Shown here one piece after another: positions 1-7,784 of a DNA stretch of 23,348 nucleotides (the stretch's first letter is position 1; the number at the start of each line of letters is the position of its first letter). The stretch comes from a virus. Under the pieces are notes generated by a model. The model was not told the DNA's origin. It did not search any database and was given only the letters and a program-made list of their open reading frames with translations. Where the stretch lies: positions 1 through 23,348 of the IMG/VR virus record IMGVR_UViG_3300042341_001110; one strand, 5' to 3'. The translations under genes and the position numbers were made by a program.

Positions 1-2
1 TA

Positions 3-3000
3 AGGAACAATCAGACCAATTCAAACATAGCAATTGGCGGCGCTGCCCTACAGCAGAATTGCAGTGGCACATTTAACATAGCACTGGGTATTGGTGCGCT
101 GAGTGCAAACGCCGTTGGAACATGTAACATAGCAATTGGCCAAGGAGCTGGAAATGTTGTAACTGGATCTAACAACACAATAATTGGCAATTTGTCTGGC
201 ACTACGGGTTTGAATAACACTGTATTGATTGGTGCTGGCAGTTGTGAACGACTGAAAGTAGACTCAAGTGGGCTTTATGTTAATGGGGCATCTATTGGTA
301 GCTGTGGATATGCGTCTTTGGACTGCACTAGCAGTTATAAAATAGGCACATTTATGTCCAGCAGCACTGGGTTATATAACATGGCATTTGGCCTAGGTGC
401 GCTTTGTTGCAACCGTAATGGTAGTAGCAATACAGCTATCGGTGCGTCTGCTCTACGATGCAATACTGCTGGTAGCAATAACATTGCAGTTGGTTGTTTG
501 GCACTCCAATTAAACCTAACTGGTAACAATAACATAGGCATGGGCTTTGATGCCCTTGGCATTAACCCTGGTGGCTGTGACAACATTGCATTGGGGGCAT
601 GTGCTCTAAGGAACAATCTTACCAATTCAAACATAGCAATTGGCGGCGCTGCCCTACAGCAGAATACCAATGGCACATTTAACATAGCACTGGGTATTGG
701 TGCGCTGACTGCCAACACCACTGGAACATGTAACATAGCAATTGGCCAAAACGCTGGCTCCCTAATAACCACTGGGTTCAACAACACGGTAATTGGCAAT
801 TTGTCTGGCACCGGGGGTTTGGTTTGCACTGTATTGATTGGTGCTGGCGCATGTGAACGACTGCGAGTAGACGGAACTGGGCTTTATGTTAATGGAGCAT
901 CTATTGGTAGCTGTGGATATGCATGTTTGGACTGCACTTCCAGTTATAAAATAGGCACATTTATGTCCAGCAGTGCTGGGACATTTAACATGGCATTTGG
1001 CCAAGGGGCGCTTTGTTGTAATTTAACTGGTTGTAGCAATACAGCTATCGGTGCGTCTGCTCTACGATGCAACCAGAACGGGTCTCATAATATTGCAATT
1101 GGTTGTTTGGCACTTCAATTCAACACACTAGGTTGCAATAACATAGGCATGGGAGTTAATGCCCTAGGCACTAACTTGAATGGAAGTGACAACATAGCAT
1201 TGGGGGCATTGGCCCTTTGCTCAAACACCACCGGTTGCAACATAGCAATTGGTTACTTTGCCCTATCGCAGAATACTACTGGGACTGGTAACATAGCACT
1301 GGGTATTGGTGCGCTGACTGCCAACACCACTGGAACATGTAACATAGCAATTGGCCAAAACGCTGGAAGTCTGATCACAACTGGGTTCAACAACACGGTA
1401 ATTGGCAATGTAACACCAGCAGCAGGCAGTGTATCTTGTGTGCTGATTGCTGCTGGCAGTTGTCTGCGACTGGCTATAGATGGGAATGGATTTGCTATAA
1501 ACGGCAACCCTGTGGGCTGTTGTGGATATGCGTGTTTGGACTGCACTAGCAGTTATAAAATAGGCACATCCAATACCAGCAGCACTGGGCTATTTAACAT
1601 GGCATTTGGCCTAGCTGCGCTTTGTTGCAACCGTAATGGTTGTAGCAATACAGCTATCGGTGCGTCTGCTCTACGATGCAATACTAGCGGGTGTCACAAC
1701 ATTGCAGTTGGTTGTTTAGCACTCCAATTTAATACAAGTGGTAACAATAACATAGGCATGGGCTTTGATGCCCTTGGAATTAACCCTGGTGGCTGTGACA
1801 ACATTGCATTGGGGGCATGTGCTCTAAGGAACAATACCACCAATTCAAACATAGCAATTGGCGGCGCTGCCCTACAGCAGAATACTACTGGGACTGGTAA
1901 CATAGCACTGGGTATTGGTGCGCTGACTGCCAACACCACTGGAACATGTAACATAGCAATTGGCCAAAACGCTGGAAGTCTGATCACAACTGGGTTCAAC
2001 AACACGGTAATTGGCAATGTAACACCAGCAGCAGGCAGTGTATCTTGTGTGCTGATTGCTGCTGGCAGTTGTCTGCGACTGGCTATAGATGGGAATGGAT
2101 TTGCTATAAACGGCAACCCTGTGGGCTGTTGTGGATATGCGTGTTTGGACTGCACTAGCAGTTATAAAATAGGCACATCCAATACCAGCAGCACTGGGCT
2201 ATTTAACATGGCATTTGGCCTAGCTGCGCTTTGTTGCAACCAAAATGGTAGTAATAATACAGCTATCGGTGCTTGTGCTCTACGATGCAATACAACTGGT
2301 AGCAATAACATTGCAGTTGGTTGTTGGGCACTCCAATTTAATACAAGTGGTATCAATAATATAGGCCTGGGCTTTGATGCCCTTGGCACTAACTTTTGTG
2401 GCAGTGACAACATTGCATTGGGGGCATGTGCTCTAAGGAACAATACCACCAATTCAAACATAGCAATTGGCGGCGCTGCCCTACAGCAGAATACCAATGG
2501 CACAAACAACACTGCAATAGGACGATCAGCAGGTACGAGCAACACAAATGGCAGTAACAACGTGTTTTTGGGATGCGGTGCAAGTGGAGCAACAGCAACC
2601 AGCAACAACACAATAACTTTTGGTGATTCCAGCATTACTACACTGCGAGCTCAGGTAACTACTATTACTGCTTTGTCTGATGCTAGAGACAAAACTGACA
2701 TCGAAGATATTCCTTTGGGATTGCAGCTGATACGTGATCTACGTCCAGTAAAATTCACATGGAATACTAGAGATGGCAGCCGAGTAGGGGTCAAGAGCGC
2801 TGGATTTATTGCTCAAGAAGTACTGGAAGTCAGCAATCGATATAATCTACAAGACTGGCTGCATTTGGTGCTTGAGGACAACCCAGAGAAGCTTGAAGCC
2901 ACAGTAGCTAACGTGTTCCCTGTGTTGATTCGAGCTGTGCAAGAGTTGGCTGAAAGCAACGATCAGCTCAATCAGCGTGTGACAGCTCTTGAACTTGCAC

Positions 3001-3020
3001 TCACTGCCAAAGGTGTGTAG
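3..3020 (+). CDS. Repetitive tail fibre with C-terminal S74 chaperone (5' partial)
   Basis: The frame is open from the left edge, so the gene begins outside the window; the first ATG, at 192, lies inside a repeat and is not the start. The visible 1,005 residues are mostly 17-residue units of the pattern N-x-A-I-G-x-x-A-L-x-x-N-x-x-G, as in YadA/hemagglutinin head-type left-handed beta structures. About eight such units plus a linker containing CERLxVDxxGLYVNG make a 203-residue super-repeat, seen four times. The last 114 residues (from 2676) begin SDARDKTDI, followed by LRPVKFTW and GFIAQEV; these match the peptidase S74 intramolecular chaperone, which assists trimer folding and then cleaves itself off before the Ser of the SD motif. 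The very C-terminus is a short coiled coil. Each full super-repeat holds 11-15 cysteines, odd for a phage fibre. The role is inferred to be host receptor binding; which fibre it is cannot be told. Confidence 0.9.
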   Translation, partial: RNNQTNSNIAIGGAALQQNCSGTFNIALGIGALSANAVGTCNIAIGQGAGNVVTGSNNTIIGNLSGTTGLNNTVLIGAGSCERLKVDSSGLYVNGASIGSCGYASLDCTSSYKIGTFMSSSTGLYNMAFGLGALCCNRNGSSNTAIGASALRCNTAGSNNIAVGCLALQLNLTGNNNIGMGFDALGINPGGCDNIALGACALRNNLTNSNIAIGGAALQQNTNGTFNIALGIGALTANTTGTCNIAIGQNAGSLITTGFNNTVIGNLSGTGGLVCTVLIGAGACERLRVDGTGLYVNGASIGSCGYACLDCTSSYKIGTFMSSSAGTFNMAFGQGALCCNLTGCSNTAIGASALRCNQNGSHNIAIGCLALQFNTLGCNNIGMGVNALGTNLNGSDNIALGALALCSNTTGCNIAIGYFALSQNTTGTGNIALGIGALTANTTGTCNIAIGQNAGSLITTGFNNTVIGNVTPAAGSVSCVLIAAGSCLRLAIDGNGFAINGNPVGCCGYACLDCTSSYKIGTSNTSSTGLFNMAFGLAALCCNRNGCSNTAIGASALRCNTSGCHNIAVGCLALQFNTSGNNNIGMGFDALGINPGGCDNIALGACALRNNTTNSNIAIGGAALQQNTTGTGNIALGIGALTANTTGTCNIAIGQNAGSLITTGFNNTVIGNVTPAAGSVSCVLIAAGSCLRLAIDGNGFAINGNPVGCCGYACLDCTSSYKIGTSNTSSTGLFNMAFGLAALCCNQNGSNNTAIGACALRCNTTGSNNIAVGCWALQFNTSGINNIGLGFDALGTNFCGSDNIALGACALRNNTTNSNIAIGGAALQQNTNGTNNTAIGRSAGTSNTNGSNNVFLGCGASGATATSNNTITFGDSSITTLRAQVTTITALSDARDKTDIEDIPLGLQLIRDLRPVKFTWNTRDGSRVGVKSAGFIAQEVLEVSNRYNLQDWLHLVLEDNPEKLEATVANVFPVLIRAVQELAESNDQLNQRVTALELALTAKGV
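1268..1632 (+). repeat. Perfect 365-bp direct repeat, copy 1
   Basis: By eye, this stretch is identical base for base to 1877-2241, while other parts of the 609-base units differ at scattered positions. This indicates recent unequal recombination or gene conversion between adjacent units. Identity ends where cgtaatgg becomes caaaatgg in the second copy. Confidence 0.9.
1877..2241 (+). repeat. Perfect 365-bp direct repeat, copy 2
   Basis: Second copy of the block at 1268-1632, offset by exactly 609 bases. It covers the end of one super-repeat, the linker with the AIDGNGFAINGNP segment, and the start of the next unit. Confidence 0.9.
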
Positions 3021-3031
3021 ACTTTAGGCTT

Positions 3032-3940
3032 ATGATCCCACGCGGTGGCACTGAACTCATGATGGCCAATCTCTCTCAACAACTGGGAGGTTGGCCAACA
3101 TCGTTGAATCTCATAGTAAGCAATTGCAGCTTACATCAAATAGATCCCAACAAAAAGAACGTTGTTTGGCAGCATCTCGACACCGACCAAGAGGCCAGTC
3201 AAGGTGCGGCTAATCCACAGTTTCAACAGGCTGTTGCTTGCTGGATATTTGTAAGTGAATGGCAACGTATAAAATGGATAAACTATTTTGGCATAGATCC
3301 AAACAAAACAGTTGTGATCCGCAATGCCATACACTCTTTCAATTGGCAACTCAAACCCGCCTCTCAGCAAATTGAAATGATCTACACCAGCACTCCTTGG
3401 AGAGGACTTGATGTGTTGCTGGATGCTGTAGACCAACTGCAATATCAAAACTGGCGTCTCACAGTTTACAGCAGCACCATTATCTATGGCAAAGGTTTCA
3501 GTGACAGCACCATGAGAGGCTATCAGTCTTTGTTTGATCGCTGTCGCCAGCACACTCAAATCCAGTATGTTGGTTACGGGCTCAATCAAGCTGTGAGAAA
3601 GAGATTGCAAGGCAGTCACTTATGGGTATATCCCAGCACTTTCCCAGAAACCAGCTGCATCTCAGCAATAGAGGCTGCTAGTGCTGGGTGCCAGGTGGTC
3701 ACCACTCGACTTGGTGCTCTTGAAGAAACCCTTGGCGAAAGTGCTTGTTTTGTAGACTATACTACCAACAAACGGGTATTGTCAGCAGCCTTTGCTAAAT
3801 CTCTTGATAACCAATTGAGCAAATATGATTCAAATAACCCTCAATGGCAAAATCAAGCATTATTATTTGACAAACTCTACAGTTGGAACACTAGAATACA
3901 CGAATGGCAAATTTTAATCAATCAACTCGTCGCAGAGTAA
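3032..3940 (+). CDS. GT4-family glycosyltransferase (GT-B fold)
   Basis: A 302-residue protein with an N-terminal PRGGTELM segment and a C-terminal PETSCISAIEAASAGCQVV segment that carries the E-x7-E signature of GT-B retaining glycosyltransferases (GT4). TPWRGLDVLLDA in the middle matches the usual start of the nucleotide-sugar-binding domain. It probably moves a sugar from a nucleotide donor onto a growing glycan or a protein; donor and acceptor cannot be told. It starts 11 bases after the fibre stop, so it is likely cotranscribed with the fibre. It is shorter than typical cellular GT4 enzymes (about 350-400 residues), and the N-terminal Rossmann domain is trimmed: PRGGTE is already the first strand-loop. 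The next gene begins on its stop codon. Confidence 0.85.
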   Translation: MIPRGGTELMMANLSQQLGGWPTSLNLIVSNCSLHQIDPNKKNVVWQHLDTDQEASQGAANPQFQQAVACWIFVSEWQRIKWINYFGIDPNKTVVIRNAIHSFNWQLKPASQQIEMIYTSTPWRGLDVLLDAVDQLQYQNWRLTVYSSTIIYGKGFSDSTMRGYQSLFDRCRQHTQIQYVGYGLNQAVRKRLQGSHLWVYPSTFPETSCISAIEAASAGCQVVTTRLGALEETLGESACFVDYTTNKRVLSAAFAKSLDNQLSKYDSNNPQWQNQALLFDKLYSWNTRIHEWQILINQLVAE

Positions 3941-4602
3941 TGATAGGCACCCCTAGCTATGATGGCAAGGTAGAGGTCAGCTACACTAGCAGTTTATTTT
4001 ATACTACTAAAGCTGCTGAAAAAAGAAACATTGAACTTTTACCCTTATGGGTCAGCTTCGATGCATTGATTCAAAGAGCTAGAAATGACACCTTGCAATT
4101 AGCATATGAGATCGGTGTTGATGATCTCGTATGGATTGATCAAGATATTGAATGGACCCCGCAACAGTTTTTTAAACTACTGGATCATCCTGTAGATGTT
4201 GTGGGTGGCACATATCCCAAAAAAGGGGATCGTCCAGAATATGTTGTAAGACAAATGACTAAACGCCCTATTGACCCGCAAACTGGTTTGATGGAAGTTG
4301 ATGGCTTGGGCACAGGATTTGCACGCATGAGTCGACAAGCTATAAACCATTTGTGGAACACCAGTCAAGCCTATATTGATCCCAAAGACATGAAGCAACG
4401 CCGAATGATCTGTGATGTGATAGTTACCAACACCGGTCTTATGAGTGAGGACATACGTATGTTTGAAAAACTTCAGGAAGGCGGATTTCCCATATATCTT
4501 GACACCACAATCACTTGCAAGCACGGCGGCTATAAGCAATATCAGGGTGACTTCCTACAATGGTACACAGGGCTGGGACAGACAAAAGGCCGGCAATTGT
4601 GA
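3940..4602 (+). CDS. GT-A-like glycosyltransferase with DxD motif
   Basis: The chosen start, ATG at 3940, overlaps the preceding stop (TAATG) and gives 220 residues beginning MIGTPSYDGKVEV, the usual N-terminus of this phage family; an ATG at 3904 would add 12 residues. VWIDQDIEW (about residues 65-73) is a DxD-type metal and nucleotide-sugar site. VVGGTYPKKG and GLGTGFARMSRQA follow, and SEDIRMFEKLQ then GFPIYLDTTITCKHGG close the domain, where the His would complete the metal site. It is probably an inverting or retaining GT-A enzyme of the glycan cluster, coupled in translation to the GT4 gene. Substrate unknown. Confidence 0.75.
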   Translation: MIGTPSYDGKVEVSYTSSLFYTTKAAEKRNIELLPLWVSFDALIQRARNDTLQLAYEIGVDDLVWIDQDIEWTPQQFFKLLDHPVDVVGGTYPKKGDRPEYVVRQMTKRPIDPQTGLMEVDGLGTGFARMSRQAINHLWNTSQAYIDPKDMKQRRMICDVIVTNTGLMSEDIRMFEKLQEGGFPIYLDTTITCKHGGYKQYQGDFLQWYTGLGQTKGRQL

Positions 4603-4670
4603 CTACCTACAAGTGTTGGTCAAGTTCTCAACAGCTTTTTAGTCTATTATAGGCAGATGAATCTTAAATT

Positions 4671-4700
4671 TTGGCAAAAATAGTCAATTTGCCTTATAAT
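4671..4700 (+). promoter_or_regulatory. Sigma70-like promoter ahead of the GT9-like gene
   Basis: TTGGCA (4671-4676), an 18-base spacer, then a perfect TATAAT (4695-4700). It lies in a 122-base gap between two genes. The predicted transcript would start near 4707, just before a GAGGA ribosome site (4714-4718) and ATG at 4725. It would let the carbamoyltransferase operon be expressed by host polymerase independently of the fibre transcript. Confidence 0.6.
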
Positions 4701-4724
4701 ATCTTGAAGCTTCGAGGAACTAGA

Positions 4725-5657
4725 ATGACAAAAAAGATATTTTGGATAGACGGTGGTGCTGGTAGAGTAATCACCGCTATTCCTGCATTAATCAAATACG
4801 GTCGATTGCATCCCAACAGCGAATGGGCTGTGTTGGTTGGGGCATGGGATTTCTTATACTGGGGTATTCCCGAGCTGCAAGATCGCACCTACAATCTTGA
4901 TACAAAAGGTGTTTTTGACAACGTAGTCAAGAATGCTGATCAAATAGTAACCCCGGAGCCTTATCGTATCCCAGCATATTTTAGGCAAGAGATAAGTTTG
5001 GCTGAAGCTTTTGACAGGGAAATCAACCAAACTACAGATCACAGTGATTTATTGCCACCACGCTTGGCATTCAATCAACAAGAAACTCTAGTAGCCAAGA
5101 ATACCATAGCTGATCTCAAAAGTGTGAGCAAAAAGAACAAAACTATTGTATTTCAACCCTTTGGCCGTGGTGCCAAACTGGATCGTGCCACAGTGATTGA
5201 CGAAGAAAGCAGAAGCTTAAGCTCAAACGACTATTTGAGCCTGAGCCGGCGTCTTAATCAAAAATACAACATGATCTTTTTTGGCGAGCCTGACTTTCAA
5301 TTGAAAGACGACAACTGGAGTGCCAAATACACTGCTGATTTAAGAGTTTGGTCAGCTCTAGTTGCCAACTCTGACTATTTTGTAGGATGTGACAGTGTAG
5401 GCCAGCATATTGCTAGAGCCTCTGGAGTACCAGGCACAGTAATTATTGGGAGTACGTTTCCCAAGAACACCAGCTATCCAGATTACTTTCAAATAATTGA
5501 AAAGCCTGCTGCTAGGAAATATAGTCCTATTCGTATTGCTGGTCTGGACGTAAATCTCAGCAATAGGCTGAATGAAGGCACAATGAAATTCTCAACCAAA
5601 GAACTAGACGACATCTATCAAAAGATTGTTGCAGATATTGAAAGGAAAACACGCTGA
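4725..5657 (+). CDS. GT9-like (heptosyltransferase-type) glycosyltransferase
   Basis: ATG at 4725 is preceded by GAGGA seven bases upstream and is preferred over an in-frame TTG at 4671 that lies inside the promoter; this gives 310 residues. The N-terminus IFWIDGGAGRVITAIPAL is the GT-B glycine-rich first loop. VFQPFGRGAKLDR opens the second domain, and GCDSVGQHIARASGVPG (about 221-237) matches the GT9 donor-binding signature D-S-x-x-x-H-x-A-x-x-x-G. GT9 enzymes add ADP-heptose or related sugars to lipopolysaccharide cores; a different nucleotide sugar is equally possible here. The stop overlaps the next start (TGATG), so it is translationally coupled to the carbamoyltransferase. Confidence 0.75.
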   Translation: MTKKIFWIDGGAGRVITAIPALIKYGRLHPNSEWAVLVGAWDFLYWGIPELQDRTYNLDTKGVFDNVVKNADQIVTPEPYRIPAYFRQEISLAEAFDREINQTTDHSDLLPPRLAFNQQETLVAKNTIADLKSVSKKNKTIVFQPFGRGAKLDRATVIDEESRSLSSNDYLSLSRRLNQKYNMIFFGEPDFQLKDDNWSAKYTADLRVWSALVANSDYFVGCDSVGQHIARASGVPGTVIIGSTFPKNTSYPDYFQIIEKPAARKYSPIRIAGLDVNLSNRLNEGTMKFSTKELDDIYQKIVADIERKTR

Positions 5658-7354
5658 TGAAAATAATGGCCATCAATCCCGGTCACAACAGCAGTGTGGC
5701 GCTTGTTGAAGACGGTAAGTTGCTGTTTTATAGCGAGGAAGAACGATGGAGTCGCCTAAAGTATGACGGTAATCCATTTAGAGCCATGCTATGGGTACTA
5801 ACTAATCATTTGGTAGACCACTTGATCATTGGTGGGACCACCACTAATTGGGTTACTCTTCCTTGGACTAACGAGAATGCCTATGCTGCATTAGCTCGCA
5901 AATTCAGTCCTAATGTGCAAGTTACCCTAATGGGCCATCTACATCACTTGGGTCATGCAGCTAATGCCTTCTATGGCAGTGGTTTTGAAACAGCATGCGC
6001 CTTGGTCGTAGATGGGGCCGGAAGCTATGTGCAAGAAAGCATGGGAGAAGGACTACCACTTACTGGGGGTTTTGAAACTGAAAGCATCTATCATTGCAGC
6101 TATCCACATGAGTTCAACGCAGTTTACAAAAGATACAGTGACGGTGCGGAAACCAGCCTCTACTACGACAACGGTATCCAAGAATTTGATAATAATGTTA
6201 CTATTGTTAAGGCATACGAGAGTGTAAGTGATTATTTAGGATTTGGGGCTATTGAAGCTGGGAAGACCATGGGACTAGCTCCTTATGGCCAAGAAGACAG
6301 CAACATTCCTGCCTTTTTCATCAACAATAAAGGCAACAAGAACTTGTTGATTCCTCGATATCCCACCGGCGCACACATTGACGAGAATAGATTTCCTTAC
6401 TTGCGTAGATACACACAACCAAGTGACTGGCATAATAACTTTGAATTAGTGCGAGATCAAGACAAGAATCTAGCCTACCATGTGCAGAAAGAAACTGAAG
6501 AGCAGATGGTGAAGTTGATTGAGCGTGCTATTGACATTACTGGAGAAAATCGCATTGTAATCAGTGGTGGTTATGCACTCAACTGTGTTGCCAACTACAA
6601 ATATCTAGAACGTTTCCCTAATATTGAGTTTTACATTGATCCCATTGCACATGATGGTGGAACAGCCATTGGTTTAGCTCGGCATGCTTATTATGTTCTG
6701 AGCCAAGATACTACACCTCAACCACTCTCTCATCTCTACTTGAGTGTGTTGCCAGACTATAATCAGATTGAAACCACTATTGCTTCTGTTGAAGGTATCA
6801 GCATGAGAGACACATCACCTGCTGAAGTGGCACTACTGCTGGCAGAAGGCAATATTGTGGCTTTGTTTCAAGGCGCTAGTGAAGGTGGGCCTCGTGCACT
6901 AGGCAACAGAAGCATTCTTTTTGATCCTCGAGTAACCAACGGCAAGGATATTGTTAACCAAGTTAAAAATCGTGAATGGTTCCGCCCTTTTGCTGCGAGT
7001 GTGATGGCAGAACATGCAAATGACTGGTTTGACATGCGCAATCTCAATGAAAGCCCTTACATGATGTATGCTGTAAATGTGAAGGAAAGCCAAAGAGAGT
7101 TGATTCCTGCAGTTACACATGTGGATGGCACCTGCAGAGTACAAACTGTCACCAGCGAGCAAAACTTGCATTTGTATCAGCTGCTAGATGCTTTTCGGCA
7201 ACAAACCGAAACACCGTTGCTGTTTAACACTAGTTTCAATCTAGCTGGGCAGCCATTGGTGGAAACACTGGTAGACGCCTTGATAACAATCTTCAACTGT
7301 GATATCCACTACCTGTATCTTCCCGATCTGGGAATGTTAGTATGCAAACAGTAA
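5657..7354 (+). CDS. NodU/CmcH-family O-carbamoyltransferase
   Basis: A 565-residue protein of normal family length. The N-terminal ASKHA-like domain begins MAINPGHNSSVALVEDG. HLHHLGHAANAF (about 94-105) holds the histidines expected to bind metal and carbamoyl-adenylate, and VVDGAGSY and MGLAPYGQ follow. The C-terminal YrdC-like part contains GASEGGPRALGNRSI (about 406-420) and PLLFNTSFNLAGQPLVET. Such enzymes use carbamoyl phosphate and ATP to carbamoylate a hydroxyl on a sugar (Nod factor, antibiotic sugars); most phage members have unknown targets. It sits after a GT9-like gene and before a ruined sulfotransferase, so it probably decorates the glycan made by this cluster. No break or missing motif was seen. 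Confidence 0.92.
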   Translation: MKIMAINPGHNSSVALVEDGKLLFYSEEERWSRLKYDGNPFRAMLWVLTNHLVDHLIIGGTTTNWVTLPWTNENAYAALARKFSPNVQVTLMGHLHHLGHAANAFYGSGFETACALVVDGAGSYVQESMGEGLPLTGGFETESIYHCSYPHEFNAVYKRYSDGAETSLYYDNGIQEFDNNVTIVKAYESVSDYLGFGAIEAGKTMGLAPYGQEDSNIPAFFINNKGNKNLLIPRYPTGAHIDENRFPYLRRYTQPSDWHNNFELVRDQDKNLAYHVQKETEEQMVKLIERAIDITGENRIVISGGYALNCVANYKYLERFPNIEFYIDPIAHDGGTAIGLARHAYYVLSQDTTPQPLSHLYLSVLPDYNQIETTIASVEGISMRDTSPAEVALLLAEGNIVALFQGASEGGPRALGNRSILFDPRVTNGKDIVNQVKNREWFRPFAASVMAEHANDWFDMRNLNESPYMMYAVNVKESQRELIPAVTHVDGTCRVQTVTSEQNLHLYQLLDAFRQQTETPLLFNTSFNLAGQPLVETLVDALITIFNCDIHYLYLPDLGMLVCKQ

Positions 7355-7720
7355 ATTTAAAAGAGTTTCACTTGAGCAGTGCGTTACCTGGAGCAGGTAG
7401 CCCACTGCTCAACAGCATAATTAAACAAAATCCAAAGTTCTCTGCCACTATAAGTGATCCTTTGCATAGTTTTGTGCACATCCTTATAAGAGACATCAAC
7501 AGCCCTGTTGGTGTGGTTGCACAAATAACTTGAGATCGACGCCGGCAAATACTCACAATGAGTTTGATATTGGATAGCATACAGTCCAAAAAAAGTGGTC
7601 GCTACTACCAATTCTCCAAGAGACTTGACGACTGTGTTGTAGGATCTGTAATTACCTTATGATTTTTTGGTAATGAAACAGCTTAGAATTACAAAATATC
7701 CTCTAGATTCACGCATATAG
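7342..7720 (+). pseudogene. Decayed sulfotransferase gene
   Basis: The ATG at 7342 overlaps the carbamoyltransferase stop by 13 bases, as a live operon gene would. The first 63 codons read like the start of phage sulfotransferases: FHLSSALPGAGSPLLN stands where the PAPS-binding LPRSGSTLL loop belongs, then QNPKFSATISDPLHSFVH. A TGA at 7531 interrupts the frame, but homology-like text continues with DRRRQIL. After the seven-A run at 7588-7594 the family pattern resumes in another frame: KKVVATTNSPRDL, then two stops (TAG, TAA), then LPYDFLVMKQLRITKYPLDS, resembling the FPxxKFLVxVRDIxWxLDS segment. Nothing recognisable of the C-terminal half remains before the next gene. It therefore carries at least three stops, one frameshift and a truncation, and the P-loop Arg and Thr are also lost. 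The family call rests on remembered motifs. The 63-residue N-terminal fragment could still be translated. Confidence 0.65.
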
Positions 7721-7784
7721 CAGATCTTTTAACAAAAGTATGCAACACTGGAAGTTTCATACACCTACAAGAAAGCAATTATAA

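Larger units (their letters stand above)
1..2508 (+). repeat. 609-bp tandem super-repeats in the fibre gene
   Basis: The landmark tgtggatatg recurs at 303, 912, 1521 and 2130, exactly 609 bases apart each time, so the period is a whole number of codons (203). A partial unit at the left edge is one codon shorter in its linker (GQGAGNVVTG against GQNAGSLITTG). The last copy diverges after about 2508, where the fibre passes into its C-terminal region. Within each unit there is a finer 51-base (17-residue) periodicity. Confidence 0.95.

Noticed and set aside
1-2508. Variable repeat positions (AGT/TGT, AAT/AGC) as a possible diversity-generating retroelement target
   Set aside because: Differences are spread through all units rather than concentrated at the C-terminus, are not limited to adenines, and no template repeat or reverse transcriptase is in the window.
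335-2635. Long antisense open frames across the fibre repeats
   Set aside because: They recur in each repeat with the same Pro/Ala/Leu-rich composition, as expected from the reverse complement of the repeated codons, and have no ribosome sites.
3131-3619. Leftward 162-codon frame opposite the GT4 gene
   Set aside because: It is a shadow of a gene with clear glycosyltransferase motifs and has no ribosome site or recognisable product.
4614-4640. Hairpin TGTTG/CAACA followed by GCTTTTT as a terminator
   Set aside because: Only five base pairs with a ten-base loop; too weak to call without transcript data, though the position after a gene fits.
7651-7674. ATTACC...GGTAAT hairpin in the gap before the GT2 gene
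   Set aside because: Six-base stem with the T-run inside the loop rather than after the stem; it also lies within the decayed sulfotransferase frame.
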